Assembly (NCBI RefSeq): GCF_008326345.1
Contig: NZ_BJEN01000001.1
Span: 496,001-560,000 of the forward strand
Length of the DNA: 64,000 bases
Direction of reading: 5' to 3'
DNA from: Cutibacterium modestum
Lineage (GTDB): Bacteria > Actinomycetota > Actinomycetes > Propionibacteriales > Propionibacteriaceae
A model generated the notes under the pieces. The model made no database searches. It saw nothing but the letters and a program-made list of their open reading frames with translations, and was not told where the DNA came from. Below, piece after piece: positions 1-8,630 of this stretch (the first letter of the stretch is position 1; the number at the start of each line of letters is the position of its first letter). The position numbers and the translations under genes were made by a program.

Positions 1-343
1 TGAGGCGAGTGCGCTGATGATCGGTGGGATGGACGACAACCTGAGTTTTGCCAGCCAGCCGTCGGAACGACGTGGAATGGACGATGCGATCCCGGTCGCG
101 CTCAAAACAGGTACGTTCCGGATCGGGTTCCTCGGCAAGGCCACGGTTGCCGGCACCCATAGCGCGGGTGGCTCCTGGGCGCAACAGTAGATTCTCGCGC
201 TCCTCGCGGGCTTGACGCCCAACGACCTCGCCGGTGTCGACCCGGGCGATACCCGACGGATGGGCGTGGACAACGTCGTCAAGGTCACGGTGACCGGCCA
301 TCGTCAGGGCCCAGGCTCGGGCCCGCTCCCCTACTTCGGACAT
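1..343 (-). CDS. dgt: deoxyguanosinetriphosphate triphosphohydrolase, N-terminal part
   Basis: This is the first ~114 codons of a dGTPase-like HD-domain protein that hydrolyses dGTP to deoxyguanosine and triphosphate; the rest lies beyond the window edge. The reading frame from the ATG at 343 contains the family signature [20 protein letters not shown] followed by [15 protein letters not shown], the start of the HD phosphohydrolase domain. A long N-terminal segment with no obvious motif precedes it. It lies 49 bp downstream of dus in the same direction, so the two may be co-transcribed. The family assignment rests on the signature; the metal-binding HD residues lie outside the window. Confidence 0.85.
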   Translation of the reverse strand, partial: MSEVGERARAWALTMAGHRDLDDVVHAHPSGIARVDTGEVVGRQAREERENLLLRPGATRAMGAGNRGLAEEPDPERTCFERDRDRIVHSTSFRRLAGKTQVVVHPTDHQRTRL

Positions 344-391
344 GTTCCCATCCTGTCTTAACCAGGGGCGTAGGGCCAGCCCCAGATGGAA

Positions 392-1537
392 TCAGCCCCC
401 GGAAGCGTCGATTTCGGCAGCGGACAGATCATCATCGTCAAGGGTGCGGGAATCCAGCCATCCGTGCGGCATGACGACTTTTCGCCGGGGGGTGCCCTGA
501 CGGCCCCTGGCCTTACCAAGTTCCTTAACTGGGAAGGGGGCATCGTGGTCAAGGGTGGCCAGCAGGGCGTCAAGTTCCTCGAAACTGGAAATCTGGCCGA
601 GGGCATGACGGATTTCCCCACCTACCGGGAACCCCTTAAGGTACCAGGCCATATGCTTGCGCATGTCTACCAGACCATGCATTCCCTGATACTTCACCAG
701 AAGCTCGGTATGACGGCGAATCATGGCGCACACCTCACCCAAGCTCGGTAGCGTAGTGGTGCCACGGCCGGCGAAAGCATCGGCGAGGTCACGGAAGAGC
801 CACGGACGACCCAGGCAACCCCGGCCAACCTCGACGCCGGCACAACCCGTTCTCTCGACCATGGCCATCGCGTCACTGGCCTCCCAGATGTCACCATTTC
901 CGATGACAGGAACATCTACGGCTTTGACGAGGTCACCGATGGCATCCCAGTGGGAGTGCCCGGCGTAAGCCTCAGCGACAGTGCGGGCGTGCAGGCATAC
1001 CGCGGCGGCACCGGAGTCGACGGCGGCCCGGGTCGAGTCCATGTAGGTGATGTGGTCGGGGTCGATGCCGATCCGAATCTTGACGGTGACGGGGACCCCA
1101 TGGGCGTCACCGGCCTGGACAGCAGCGGAAATAACGGCCGTGAAACGGTCAAGCTTCCATGGCAGGACTCCCCCACCTCCCTTGCGGGTAACCTTCGGAA
1201 CGGGGCACCCGAAGTTAAGGTCGACGTGATTAACCCCATACTTCTCGCACAGGATCGACGTCGCCTCACCCACCATTCCCGGGTCAACCCCGTAGAGCTG
1301 GACCGACCGCACATCCTCACCTTCGGCGAAGGCAAGCATGTCGTGGGTCTTGTGGTCCCCGTACACCAGGCCGCGCGAAGTGATCATCTCGCAGACATAG
1401 AGGCCCGCACCCTGTTCGGCACAGAGCTGGCGAAACGCCGCATTAGTAACGCCGGCCATAGGTGCCAGCACCACCGGGGTATCCACCGAAACGGTGCCGC
1501 CGGAGGGTGCGGTCAGGGTAAGGGGACTGGAAAGCAC
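392..1537 (-). CDS. dus: tRNA-dihydrouridine synthase
   Basis: Flavin-dependent enzyme that reduces uridines of the tRNA D-loop to dihydrouridine. The TIM-barrel opens with PVVLAPMAGVTNAAFRQLC, carries the substrate-side NFGCPVPKVTRKGGGG motif with the catalytic cysteine, and has the FMN-phosphate motifs PVIGNGDIW and GRGCLGRPWLF. About 381 aa from the GTG at 1537. The frame stays open to 1648, but the extra residues are tryptophan/valine-rich, read through a CAC-rich repeat and overlap the divergent bluB-cobT frame, so they are probably not translated. No clear ribosome site decides the start. The C-terminal ~60 residues after the barrel are acidic and unlike the core. Confidence 0.9.
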   Translation of the reverse strand: MLSSPLTLTAPSGGTVSVDTPVVLAPMAGVTNAAFRQLCAEQGAGLYVCEMITSRGLVYGDHKTHDMLAFAEGEDVRSVQLYGVDPGMVGEATSILCEKYGVNHVDLNFGCPVPKVTRKGGGGVLPWKLDRFTAVISAAVQAGDAHGVPVTVKIRIGIDPDHITYMDSTRAAVDSGAAAVCLHARTVAEAYAGHSHWDAIGDLVKAVDVPVIGNGDIWEASDAMAMVERTGCAGVEVGRGCLGRPWLFRDLADAFAGRGTTTLPSLGEVCAMIRRHTELLVKYQGMHGLVDMRKHMAWYLKGFPVGGEIRHALGQISSFEELDALLATLDHDAPFPVKELGKARGRQGTPRRKVVMPHGWLDSRTLDDDDLSAAEIDASGG

Positions 1538-1617
1538 CAGCCCATGGTAAACGTGGTAATCCGGTTCAGCAGAAACCGTCGTGCCAACGCCAGTGGCACA
1601 ACGAGATACCACAACCC

Positions 1618-1635
1618 ACCACACCACACCACACC
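1618..1635. repeat. short CCACA tandem repeat
   Basis: Low-complexity tract of repeated ACACC units between the divergent dus and bluB-cobT genes, just upstream of the likely bluB-cobT start at 1647. It may be slippage-prone. No function can be assigned. Confidence 0.4.
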
Positions 1636-1646
1636 ATCCCAGCGAC

Positions 1647-3431
1647 ATGCCGCCGCGAACCGAGCACTACCCTCATGCTGTGACCATCCCTGACGAGAAC
1701 CCATCCACCAGCCAGCGCTGGGACCGTCCAATTCCCCGAATAGGAGACACCACCTCTTCCGCCACCCGAGCAGCCGACCCCACCGGATGGTCTTTGGGTA
1801 ACCAGGTGCAGCAGGGGCTGGACGCCGCCATCGATTCTCGGCGTGACATCCGCCGTTACCGCCACGACGACATCCCCGAAGAACTCGTCAATACCGTGCT
1901 GTGGGCCGGTCACCGCGCTCCGAGCGTTGGTCATAGCCAACCGTGGCGGTTTATCGTGGTGCGCGACGCCGACATCCGTGATCGCGCCGCCGTGATGGCT
2001 GACCGAGAGCGACTGCGTCAAGCCGACCTCCTCACCGCGGACCGCAAGGCCCGCCTCCTCGACCTCCAACTTGAGGGGATCCGCGAAGCTCCGGTCGGCG
2101 TTGTCGTCGCCTGTGACCGCCGAGCGCCGGCGTCGGGGGTATTGGGACGTAACACGTTCACCGACGCCGACATGTGGAGTTGCGCCTGCGCCGTCGAAAA
2201 TATGTGGCTGACCGCTCGCGTCTACGGTCTAGGGATGGGGTGGGTGACCCTCTTCCAGCCCGAGGAACTGGCAGAGCTCCTTTACCTTCCGGACGGCGTT
2301 GAGACCCTCGGTTGGCTGTGCCTGGGATGGCCCGATGAGCGTCCACCGGCTCCTGGGCTCGAGAGGCGCGGCTGGTCACGTCGTTTGCCGCTTGACAACG
2401 TCACCTTAGCGGACCGCTGGCCCGATACCGCCCAACCTGAAGCGCCCGTTTCGGCCCTGCGCTCCCCTGACCGTCAACAGGTAGTGGCCGCTCACGACGA
2501 CGCCGATCAGCTCCTCACCCCGCCCGGATCTCTCGGCTTGCTCGACCAGACCCTCGACCGGGTCGAGGCCGCGGGCGGAATCGAGATCACCGGTGGCACC
2601 CTCGCCCTCATCGGAGCTGACCACCCCGTCGCTAACCTCGGCGTCACAGCTTTCGACGCCTCGGTGACTCACGACGTCATGGCAGCCTCCGTCACCGGGA
2701 CTGGGCTGGGCGTCTCCACCGCAACCGCCGCCGGGCTGTCCCACCTCGTTGTCGACGCCGGGGTTGCTCAGCCGGTAAAAGGGGCCAGGTCCGTGCGCGT
2801 CCCCGGGAAGCGCGGCGACCTTCGCCACACTGACGCCATGACCCCGTCCCAGGTAGACGCTCTGCTGCGCGATGGGCGGACCCTGGGTGCAGAAGCATCC
2901 GATGGGGGACTGGTGTGTCTCGGCGAAGTTGGGGTTGGGAACACCACCGTCGCCACAGCCCTGGTCTGCGCTTTGACCGGATTAGACCCCGAAGAGGCCG
3001 TTGGTTTGGGAGCCGGAAGCGACACCGCCATGGTGGAACTCAAGGCGGAGGTCATTAGGGCTGCCCTCACCCGAACCCACGCCAACAACGACCCCGAGCA
3101 TCTTCTCGCCGCCCTGGGAGGCCCCGAGTTTGCTGTCCTGGCAGGGGTGTGCCAGGGTGCAGCAGAGGCCGGCTCCCCCGTTATCCTCGACGGTCTGGCT
3201 ACCAGCGTCGCAGCCCTTATCGCGACCAAACTCTCGCCGGGCCTCCCCGGCTGGCTCGTCGCTTCGCACGCATCACGAGAACACGCCCATCAAATTGTGC
3301 TCGCTGAATTGGGGTTGGAAGCCCTCATGGAGTTGCGGATGCGCGCTGGCGAAGGCATCGGAGCATGCCTTGGGGCTCAGATGATCCTCACCGGTTTGCA
3401 GGTTCGCCGTACCGCCGCGCGAACCCGCTAA
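1647..3431 (+). CDS. bluB-cobT: BluB-CobT fusion: 5,6-dimethylbenzimidazole synthase / DMB phosphoribosyltransferase
   Basis: One ~594-residue protein joins two successive steps of the lower-ligand branch of vitamin B12 synthesis. The N-terminal half is an FMN nitroreductase-fold BluB domain that cannibalises FMNH2 to 5,6-dimethylbenzimidazole; it starts at DSRRDIRRYRHDD (about residue 65) and includes RAPSVGHSQPWRF. From about residue 285 the CobT domain begins with LTPPGSLG, then GEVGVGNTT near 425, and ends with MRAGEGIGACLG near 564, which contains the probable catalytic glutamate. The ATG at 1647 is preferred because the alternative at 1581 reads through a CAC repeat. A BluB/CobT fusion is known in Propionibacterium freudenreichii. 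I see no cobalamin riboswitch upstream. Confidence 0.93.
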   Translation: MPPRTEHYPHAVTIPDENPSTSQRWDRPIPRIGDTTSSATRAADPTGWSLGNQVQQGLDAAIDSRRDIRRYRHDDIPEELVNTVLWAGHRAPSVGHSQPWRFIVVRDADIRDRAAVMADRERLRQADLLTADRKARLLDLQLEGIREAPVGVVVACDRRAPASGVLGRNTFTDADMWSCACAVENMWLTARVYGLGMGWVTLFQPEELAELLYLPDGVETLGWLCLGWPDERPPAPGLERRGWSRRLPLDNVTLADRWPDTAQPEAPVSALRSPDRQQVVAAHDDADQLLTPPGSLGLLDQTLDRVEAAGGIEITGGTLALIGADHPVANLGVTAFDASVTHDVMAASVTGTGLGVSTATAAGLSHLVVDAGVAQPVKGARSVRVPGKRGDLRHTDAMTPSQVDALLRDGRTLGAEASDGGLVCLGEVGVGNTTVATALVCALTGLDPEEAVGLGAGSDTAMVELKAEVIRAALTRTHANNDPEHLLAALGGPEFAVLAGVCQGAAEAGSPVILDGLATSVAALIATKLSPGLPGWLVASHASREHAHQIVLAELGLEALMELRMRAGEGIGACLGAQMILTGLQVRRTAARTR

Positions 3432-3434
3432 ACC

Positions 3435-4184
3435 TCAAGACGCCCTACCGCGCGTCCCCGGCTTCAGCACCGCAAAGGGGTCAGTGACCTCGTAGTCGCT
3501 TCGGGTAAAAGTCCAGGTGGCTGGGGGGCGGCCACCCCTCTCTCCTGACTCCTCTCGATGTCCAGTTTTGACGATCTGGCCACGGCGTCGTAGCACCCGC
3601 GAGAGATTCGTGACATCTACCTCGTGTCCCAAGCAGGCCCGGTAGATGTCACGCAGCTGCGCCAGAGTAAACTCCGCCGGGGCCAGGGAATACGCGATAT
3701 TGGTGTAGGAAATTTTGCCACGCAGCCTGACGACGGCCTCCGCAACGGCCTGGGCATGGTCAAAGGCCATCGGCATGGACTCGCGCACAGGCAACCATCG
3801 TGCGTCCCCGTGCGCCTCGGTGTCCGGGACAACCAAACTGAGATATGTCGTCGCGATGGTCCTCTCAAAGGGATCACGCCCCAGTTCTGAGCGCGTCGAT
3901 AATTGCTCCTGATGGCCTAGCAGGGAAACGTCCAGCAGGCCACCCAGATACCGCTTCACCGCCTGCTCCATAGTCTCGTCAACTTCCAGGGGCCCGCCGG
4001 GCAGGGCCGGCATTCCCGTGAATGGTTCGCGGGATCGATCTTTGACGAGCACCTCAAGATCTTCCTGAGACACTTTCATGACAACAGCGAGCACCTCGTG
4101 ACGAAACTTGGCCACCCCGCGTTGATCGCGGTAGATCGTGCGCGGCATCCCGCGCCTTGAGTCATCGTGATCCGCCGTCACCAC
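3435..4184 (-). CDS. nrtR: NrtR-family transcriptional regulator of NAD metabolism
   Basis: A 249-aa protein with a Nudix-like N-terminal domain ([11 protein letters not shown] to about residue 150) and a C-terminal winged-helix domain ([33 protein letters not shown]). The Nudix box, [20 protein letters not shown], lacks the paired catalytic glutamates of true hydrolases. That is typical of NrtR repressors, which bind ADP-ribose rather than cleave it. It is divergent from nadABC, and two repeated dyad-like sites lie between them, supporting local control of NAD synthesis. The start is uncertain: GTGs at 4184 and 4181 or the ATG at 4148 are possible. It converges on bluB-cobT with a 3-bp gap. 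Confidence 0.85.
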   Translation of the reverse strand: MVTADHDDSRRGMPRTIYRDQRGVAKFRHEVLAVVMKVSQEDLEVLVKDRSREPFTGMPALPGGPLEVDETMEQAVKRYLGGLLDVSLLGHQEQLSTRSELGRDPFERTIATTYLSLVVPDTEAHGDARWLPVRESMPMAFDHAQAVAEAVVRLRGKISYTNIAYSLAPAEFTLAQLRDIYRACLGHEVDVTNLSRVLRRRGQIVKTGHREESGERGGRPPATWTFTRSDYEVTDPFAVLKPGTRGRAS

Positions 4185-4253
4185 AGCATCAGCTTATCGG
4201 CAGGCATCACACAACTGGCCTACGGTTCTCATTCGCGTCAGCTCATTCAGTTT

Positions 4254-4293
4254 TCGTCTATAAGACGATTAGTTCTAGACTACAAGTCGATTA
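4254..4293. promoter_or_regulatory. tandem candidate NrtR operators upstream of nadA
   Basis: A perfect dyad TCGTCT-ATA-AGACGA occupies 4254-4268. A second, imperfect copy of its right half follows: TATAAGACGATTA (4259-4271) and TACAAGTCGATTA (4281-4293) are spaced exactly 22 bp apart, about two helical turns. They lie 20-60 bp upstream of the nadA GTG (4313), between nadA and the divergent NrtR gene. The assignment to NrtR is inferred from position and symmetry. Confidence 0.6.
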
Positions 4294-4312
4294 TCTGAAA
4301 GGAGTCGTTCCT

Positions 4313-5320
4313 GTGACCACCACCCTCCCGCCCCGCAGCGTTTTGACCCCCTGGGCCAGCGGCATCCGCCGCCTCGCGAAAGAGAGAGATACGATCATCC
4401 TCGCCCACAACTACCAAGCCCCCGAGATTCAGGACGTAGCCGACCACGTCGGCGACTCCTTAGCCCTCGCTCGGCTAGCCGCAAAAAGTTCTGCCAGCAC
4501 CATCGTGCTGGCTGGGGTTCACTTCATGGCCGAGACCGCCGCCCTGCTGTGCCCCGACAAGACCATTCTCATCCCCGACGCCCAAGCCGGATGCTCTTTA
4601 GCAAACTCCCTGACCGTCGAGCAATTGCGGGCCTGGAAGACTGAGTATCCCGACGCCGCCGTCGTCACCTACGTCAACACCACCGCTGAGGTGAAAGCGG
4701 AGTCTGACATTTGCTGCACCAGTTCCAATGCCGTCGACGTCGTCAACTCCCTGCCCGCTAACCAGGAGATACTCTTCGGGCCCGACCAGTTCCTCGGTGC
4801 CCACGTACGCCGTATGACCGGACGCCACAACATCCACGTTTGGATGGGCGAGTGCCACGTCCACGCCGACATTTCCCCCACCGAACTATGCAATCAAGTG
4901 AAGACCAACCCCGATGCCGACCTCTACATCCATCCGGAGTGCGGCTGCACCACCAGCGCCCTGTGGCTCACCAGCAATGGAGACCTCCCCAGCGAGCGCA
5001 CCCATGTGTTGTCCACCGGCGGGATGCTCAATGCCGCCCGGATGACGCGCAACCGCCATGTGCTTGTCGCCACCGAAACAGGAATGCTGCATCAGCTTCG
5101 CCAGGCCAACCCCGGCACCACGTTCACCGCAGTTAACCCGCACGCCGTCTGTCCCTTCATGAAGATGATCACCCCCGAGAAGTTGCTGCGGTGTCTGGAG
5201 GCCGGACGCGAGGTCGTCACTGTCGATCCAACCCTCGCCAACAAGGCCCGCACAGCCGTAGAACGCATGATCGCCATCGGCGGATCGGCCGCCCCCGTCA
5301 AGGAGCCGGCCCGTGCCTGA
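4313..5320 (+). CDS. nadA: quinolinate synthase A
   Basis: 4Fe-4S enzyme condensing iminoaspartate with dihydroxyacetone phosphate to quinolinate, the second step of de novo NAD synthesis. Family motifs are [19 protein letters not shown] near the N terminus, [17 protein letters not shown] and AVCPFMKM; cysteines in CCTSSNA, HPECGC and AVCPF are candidate cluster ligands. About 335 aa. The GTG at 4313 is chosen because GAAAGGAG sits 8 bp upstream; a longer frame from 4157 would run through the operators. First gene of nadA-nadB-nadC; it overlaps nadB by 8 bp, so translation is probably coupled. Confidence 0.95.
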   Translation: MTTTLPPRSVLTPWASGIRRLAKERDTIILAHNYQAPEIQDVADHVGDSLALARLAAKSSASTIVLAGVHFMAETAALLCPDKTILIPDAQAGCSLANSLTVEQLRAWKTEYPDAAVVTYVNTTAEVKAESDICCTSSNAVDVVNSLPANQEILFGPDQFLGAHVRRMTGRHNIHVWMGECHVHADISPTELCNQVKTNPDADLYIHPECGCTTSALWLTSNGDLPSERTHVLSTGGMLNAARMTRNRHVLVATETGMLHQLRQANPGTTFTAVNPHAVCPFMKMITPEKLLRCLEAGREVVTVDPTLANKARTAVERMIAIGGSAAPVKEPARA

Positions 5321-6890
5321 GCACCAGTGTGACGTCCTCGTCGTCGGCAGTGGTGCTGCCGGCCTATCCAGTGCCCTCGCAGCTGCCAAAGCGGGACGCG
5401 CCGTAACGATCATGACCCGGGAGGGTATCGACGACTCCTCCACCGACTTGGCCCAAGGTGGCCTGGCAGCAGTTTGGGGGTCAAACGATTCCTTCTCCCT
5501 CCACCTCGAAGACACCCTTACCGCGGGAGCCGGTCTCTGCCACCGCGATAATGTCGATGATCTGGTGCGCCACGCGCCGCAAACCCTGCGCCACCTCATG
5601 GACCTCGGCGCCCACTTTGACACCAACGCCGACGGCGAACCCGATCTCCACCTTGAGGGTGGCCACCACGCCCGACGGGTCCTCCACGCCGCGTGTGACC
5701 GGTCCGGCCACGAAGTCCACCAATGCCTCAGCTCGCGCCTACAGGCGGCCGGAATAACCGTGCTTACCAATACCCGGCTCATCGAGCTCATCATCGACTC
5801 AAGCGGCACGGTGCGCGGGGTCACCGCCCTGTCCGAAGGCCACACCGTCACCATTCCGGCACGGTGTGTCATCTTGGCCACCGGGGGCATCGGCGCGCTG
5901 TGGTCAGCGACCTCCAATCCGCCGGTCTGCACCGGAGATGGCATGGCCGCGGCACTTCGAGCCGGGCTGACGATTCGGGATCCCGAATTAATGCAGTTCC
6001 ACCCAACCGTGCTCTTCGTCCCTGGTCAACGGGGACGCTCTCCTCTCATCTCGGAGGCCGTGCGCGGCGAGGGAGCGGTCCTGCTTGACGTCAACGGTCG
6101 TCGCATCATGACCGGCATCCATCCGCTCGAGGACCTTGCTCCCCGCGACGTGGTCTCCGCCGCCGAGCACGAGGCGATGCTCGCGACGGGATCCGACCAC
6201 GTCCTGCTTGACGCTACCCGGTTCGGCAAGGTGACGTGGCAGAGCCGATTCCCCACAATATTGGCCAGTTGCCGCAAGCACGGAATCGACCCGTGCACCG
6301 AGCCCATCCCCGTCTCTCCCGGTGCGCATTACCACTGCGGAGGCATCGCTGCCGATATGGACGGGTGCACCGAAGTTCCCGGTCTGCTGGCCGTCGGCGA
6401 AACTGCGTGCACCGGAGTCCACGGTGCGAACCGGTTGGCGTCGAACTCGTTGACCGAAGCCCTTATCACCGGGGAGCGCAGCGGACGCTGCTCGACCACC
6501 CCAACCCACCCTGTAGCCTCACCTAACCACATCCGCACCGTTTACCATCAACGCTGGGTTCCCGGTGAGGCGCTGGGGACCATTCGCACCATCATGGACC
6601 GTGATCTCTTCATCAGCCGCAATGCTGACGGTTTACAGCAGGCTCTTCGTAAGCTGTGTCGGATCCGGGCTACGGCCGATCTCGACGATGCTGCCCTCAC
6701 CGCAACCAATGCCGCGACAGTAGCTGCTGCCATCGCTACGGCAGCGTTGTGGCGCGCCGAGTCGCGTGGGGCGCATCGTCGCACTGACTACCCGCACCAA
6801 AACCCACTTTTCCAGGTCCACACTGACCTGCGCCTCGTTGCGGGTCGACCGACGGTGCTCTCTCAGACGTTGGAACAGAGAATCGCATGA
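5313..6890 (+). CDS. nadB: L-aspartate oxidase
   Basis: FAD enzyme oxidising L-aspartate to iminoaspartate, which NadA uses. The 525-aa product has the dinucleotide-binding motif [20 protein letters not shown] at the N terminus, the family region [15 protein letters not shown], and the active-site/FAD segment [14 protein letters not shown]...[24 protein letters not shown]. The GTG at 5313 lies inside the nadA end; the downstream nadC ATG overlaps the stop. No NifS-like nadS gene is next to it. Confidence 0.95.
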   Translation: MPEHQCDVLVVGSGAAGLSSALAAAKAGRAVTIMTREGIDDSSTDLAQGGLAAVWGSNDSFSLHLEDTLTAGAGLCHRDNVDDLVRHAPQTLRHLMDLGAHFDTNADGEPDLHLEGGHHARRVLHAACDRSGHEVHQCLSSRLQAAGITVLTNTRLIELIIDSSGTVRGVTALSEGHTVTIPARCVILATGGIGALWSATSNPPVCTGDGMAAALRAGLTIRDPELMQFHPTVLFVPGQRGRSPLISEAVRGEGAVLLDVNGRRIMTGIHPLEDLAPRDVVSAAEHEAMLATGSDHVLLDATRFGKVTWQSRFPTILASCRKHGIDPCTEPIPVSPGAHYHCGGIAADMDGCTEVPGLLAVGETACTGVHGANRLASNSLTEALITGERSGRCSTTPTHPVASPNHIRTVYHQRWVPGEALGTIRTIMDRDLFISRNADGLQQALRKLCRIRATADLDDAALTATNAATVAAAIATAALWRAESRGAHRRTDYPHQNPLFQVHTDLRLVAGRPTVLSQTLEQRIA

Positions 6891-7777
6891 CCCATCTTCC
6901 TGAGTCACTAATCCGCACTCTCTCAGACCGTGGTCTAGATCCCGACCTCGTCGTCAGAATCGTCAACGCCTGCCTTGACGAGGACTTGCGCGGCGGAACC
7001 GACGTCACCACAGAGTCCATCTTCGGAGACACCGCTGGCCGAGCCGACATCCGTGCTCGTCAGCCGGGGTGTTTGGCGGGCGTCCCCGTGTCTGCAGCCG
7101 TGCTGCACGTGCTGGCTTACCGCACTGGAGCTGAGGTCAAGTTCACTACCCACCTTGACGACGCCACGCGTATCGCCCCCGACGACATCGTCGCCACCGT
7201 CTCAGGCCCGCTGCGCACCTTGCTAATCGCAGAACGCACCATGCTCAACCTCGTCAGCCACCTGTCCGGGATAGCGACAGCCACCTCGCAGTGGGCCGAC
7301 GCCCTGGCCGGCACAAAGACGAAGATCCGTGACACCCGCAAGACGATCCCCGGTTTGCGTGACCTCGATAAATACGCGGTGCGCTGCGGGGGCGGCATCA
7401 ATCACCGTATGGGGTTATCCGACGCCGCTCTCATCAAAGACAACCACATTGCCGCGGCCGGGTCTCTGATAGCTGCCGTCAACGCGGTTCGATCCCATCA
7501 GCCCGACGTGGTCTGCGAAGTTGAATGCGACACCGTCAACCAAGTACGCGAAGCTGTCGATGCCGGGATCCAGACCATTCTGCTCGACAATATGGACGAT
7601 ACCCAGATGACTGAAGCGGTCGGCCTATGTCGGCCGCACGGTGTCATTACCGAAGCATCCGGTGGGTTGACCCTCAACCGAGCCACAGAGATCGCTGCAA
7701 CCGGAGTCGACTACGTCGCGGTCGGCGCCATCACCCACTCCGCCCCGATTCTCGACCTGGGCCTGGACTTCGACTGA
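6887..7777 (+). CDS. nadC: quinolinate phosphoribosyltransferase (decarboxylating)
   Basis: Converts quinolinate and PRPP to nicotinate mononucleotide, completing the pathway started by nadA and nadB. The 296-aa protein shows the type II PRTase motifs TRKTIPGLRDLDKYAVRCGG (substrate-binding Arg/Lys), NHRMGLSDAALIKDNH and EVECDTVNQ, then LLDNM and EASGGL. It overlaps the nadB stop by 4 bp. A hairpin beginning about 38 bp after its stop may end the operon. Confidence 0.95.
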   Translation: MTHLPESLIRTLSDRGLDPDLVVRIVNACLDEDLRGGTDVTTESIFGDTAGRADIRARQPGCLAGVPVSAAVLHVLAYRTGAEVKFTTHLDDATRIAPDDIVATVSGPLRTLLIAERTMLNLVSHLSGIATATSQWADALAGTKTKIRDTRKTIPGLRDLDKYAVRCGGGINHRMGLSDAALIKDNHIAAAGSLIAAVNAVRSHQPDVVCEVECDTVNQVREAVDAGIQTILLDNMDDTQMTEAVGLCRPHGVITEASGGLTLNRATEIAATGVDYVAVGAITHSAPILDLGLDFD

Positions 7778-7814
7778 GCGCGTAACTGCATGCCAAGGAC
7801 TATGTGCTGAGGAT

Positions 7815-7839
7815 GGGTTTTCGGGGCGTCCCGAAACCC
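7815..7839. terminator. hairpin between convergent nadC and sdhB
   Basis: GGGTTTTCGGG pairs with CCCGAAACCC around a 4-nt loop, with one bulged T. It sits in the convergent nadC/sdhB gap. No U-tract follows on either strand, so it is a weak candidate bidirectional terminator. Confidence 0.45.
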
Positions 7840-7871
7840 AAACCCACCCGTAGCACTGCGCGACTAAACGC

Positions 7872-8630
7872 TCAGTTGTCTTTGCTGCGCGCTCCCCGGA
7901 ATCCGGCACGCCAGCGCTCGCGGTTGACCCGGGCGACAGCCATCAGCGGAATGTTCACTGGGCAGGCCTCAACGCATTCACCGTACAGGGAGCACGGGCC
8001 GAACTCCTCGTCAAGGGCGTTGATCATGCGTCGCGCTCGCTTCGAACGCTCCTGACGCCCCTGCGGCATCATAGCCAGATGCGAAAGCTTCGCACCAGCG
8101 AAAAGCATCGCAGCGCCGTTCGGGCACGCCGCCACGCACGCTCCACACCCAATACATGATGCAAAGTCGAGAGCTTGCTCGGCCTCGGCATGCGGCTGCG
8201 GCACCGAGTCAGCATCGGGGGCCGTACCCGTCATGACGTCAACCGTTCCGCCGGCCTGTACCAGGTGGTCCATGCTCGTGCGGTCGATGGCCAAGTCACG
8301 GATGACCGGGAAGGCTGCCGAGCGGAATGGCTCGATCTTGAAGTGGGTAATGTTGGGGAACGCCCTCAGATGCTGACGGCACGCCGGGGTGTTCGGAAGC
8401 GGGCCATGAGGCTTGCCATTGACGACAAACCCACAACACCCGCATACCCCCTCACGACAGTCAGACTCGAAAACGATCGGATCACCGTTATTCTCGACAA
8501 TCTGATCGTTGAGCCGGTCAAGCAACTCCAGCAAGCTCCACTCCGGCTCGGCGTCCTCGACAACGTGGTGCTCAAAATGTCCTTTGGCATCGGGGCCGTC
8601 CTGACGCCAGATGTCCAGTTCCACCCTCAT
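7872..8630 (-). CDS. sdhB: succinate dehydrogenase/fumarate reductase iron-sulfur subunit
   Basis: Electron-transfer subunit of the membrane complex, 252 aa. Cys58, Cys63, Cys66 and Cys84 (CREGVCGCC...TPAC) hold the 2Fe-2S centre. A ferredoxin-like CIGCGACVAACP motif (Cys159-169) and a second group in GECVEACPVN supply the 4Fe-4S and remaining cluster. It overlaps the end of sdhA by 4 bp and is the last gene of sdhC-sdhA-sdhB. In propionic bacteria this complex works with the Wood-Werkman cycle and may run in the fumarate-reducing direction. Confidence 0.93.
   Translation of the reverse strand: MRVELDIWRQDGPDAKGHFEHHVVEDAEPEWSLLELLDRLNDQIVENNGDPIVFESDCREGVCGCCGFVVNGKPHGPLPNTPACRQHLRAFPNITHFKIEPFRSAAFPVIRDLAIDRTSMDHLVQAGGTVDVMTGTAPDADSVPQPHAEAEQALDFASCIGCGACVAACPNGAAMLFAGAKLSHLAMMPQGRQERSKRARRMINALDEEFGPCSLYGECVEACPVNIPLMAVARVNRERWRAGFRGARSKDN

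Noticed and set aside
1538-1648. N-terminal extension of dus
   Set aside because: Reads a CAC-rich repeat as Trp/Val-rich protein and would overlap the divergent bluB-cobT start.
950-1693. Long open frame opposite dus
   Set aside because: No family motif; it is the antisense shadow of the well-supported dus gene in GC-rich DNA.
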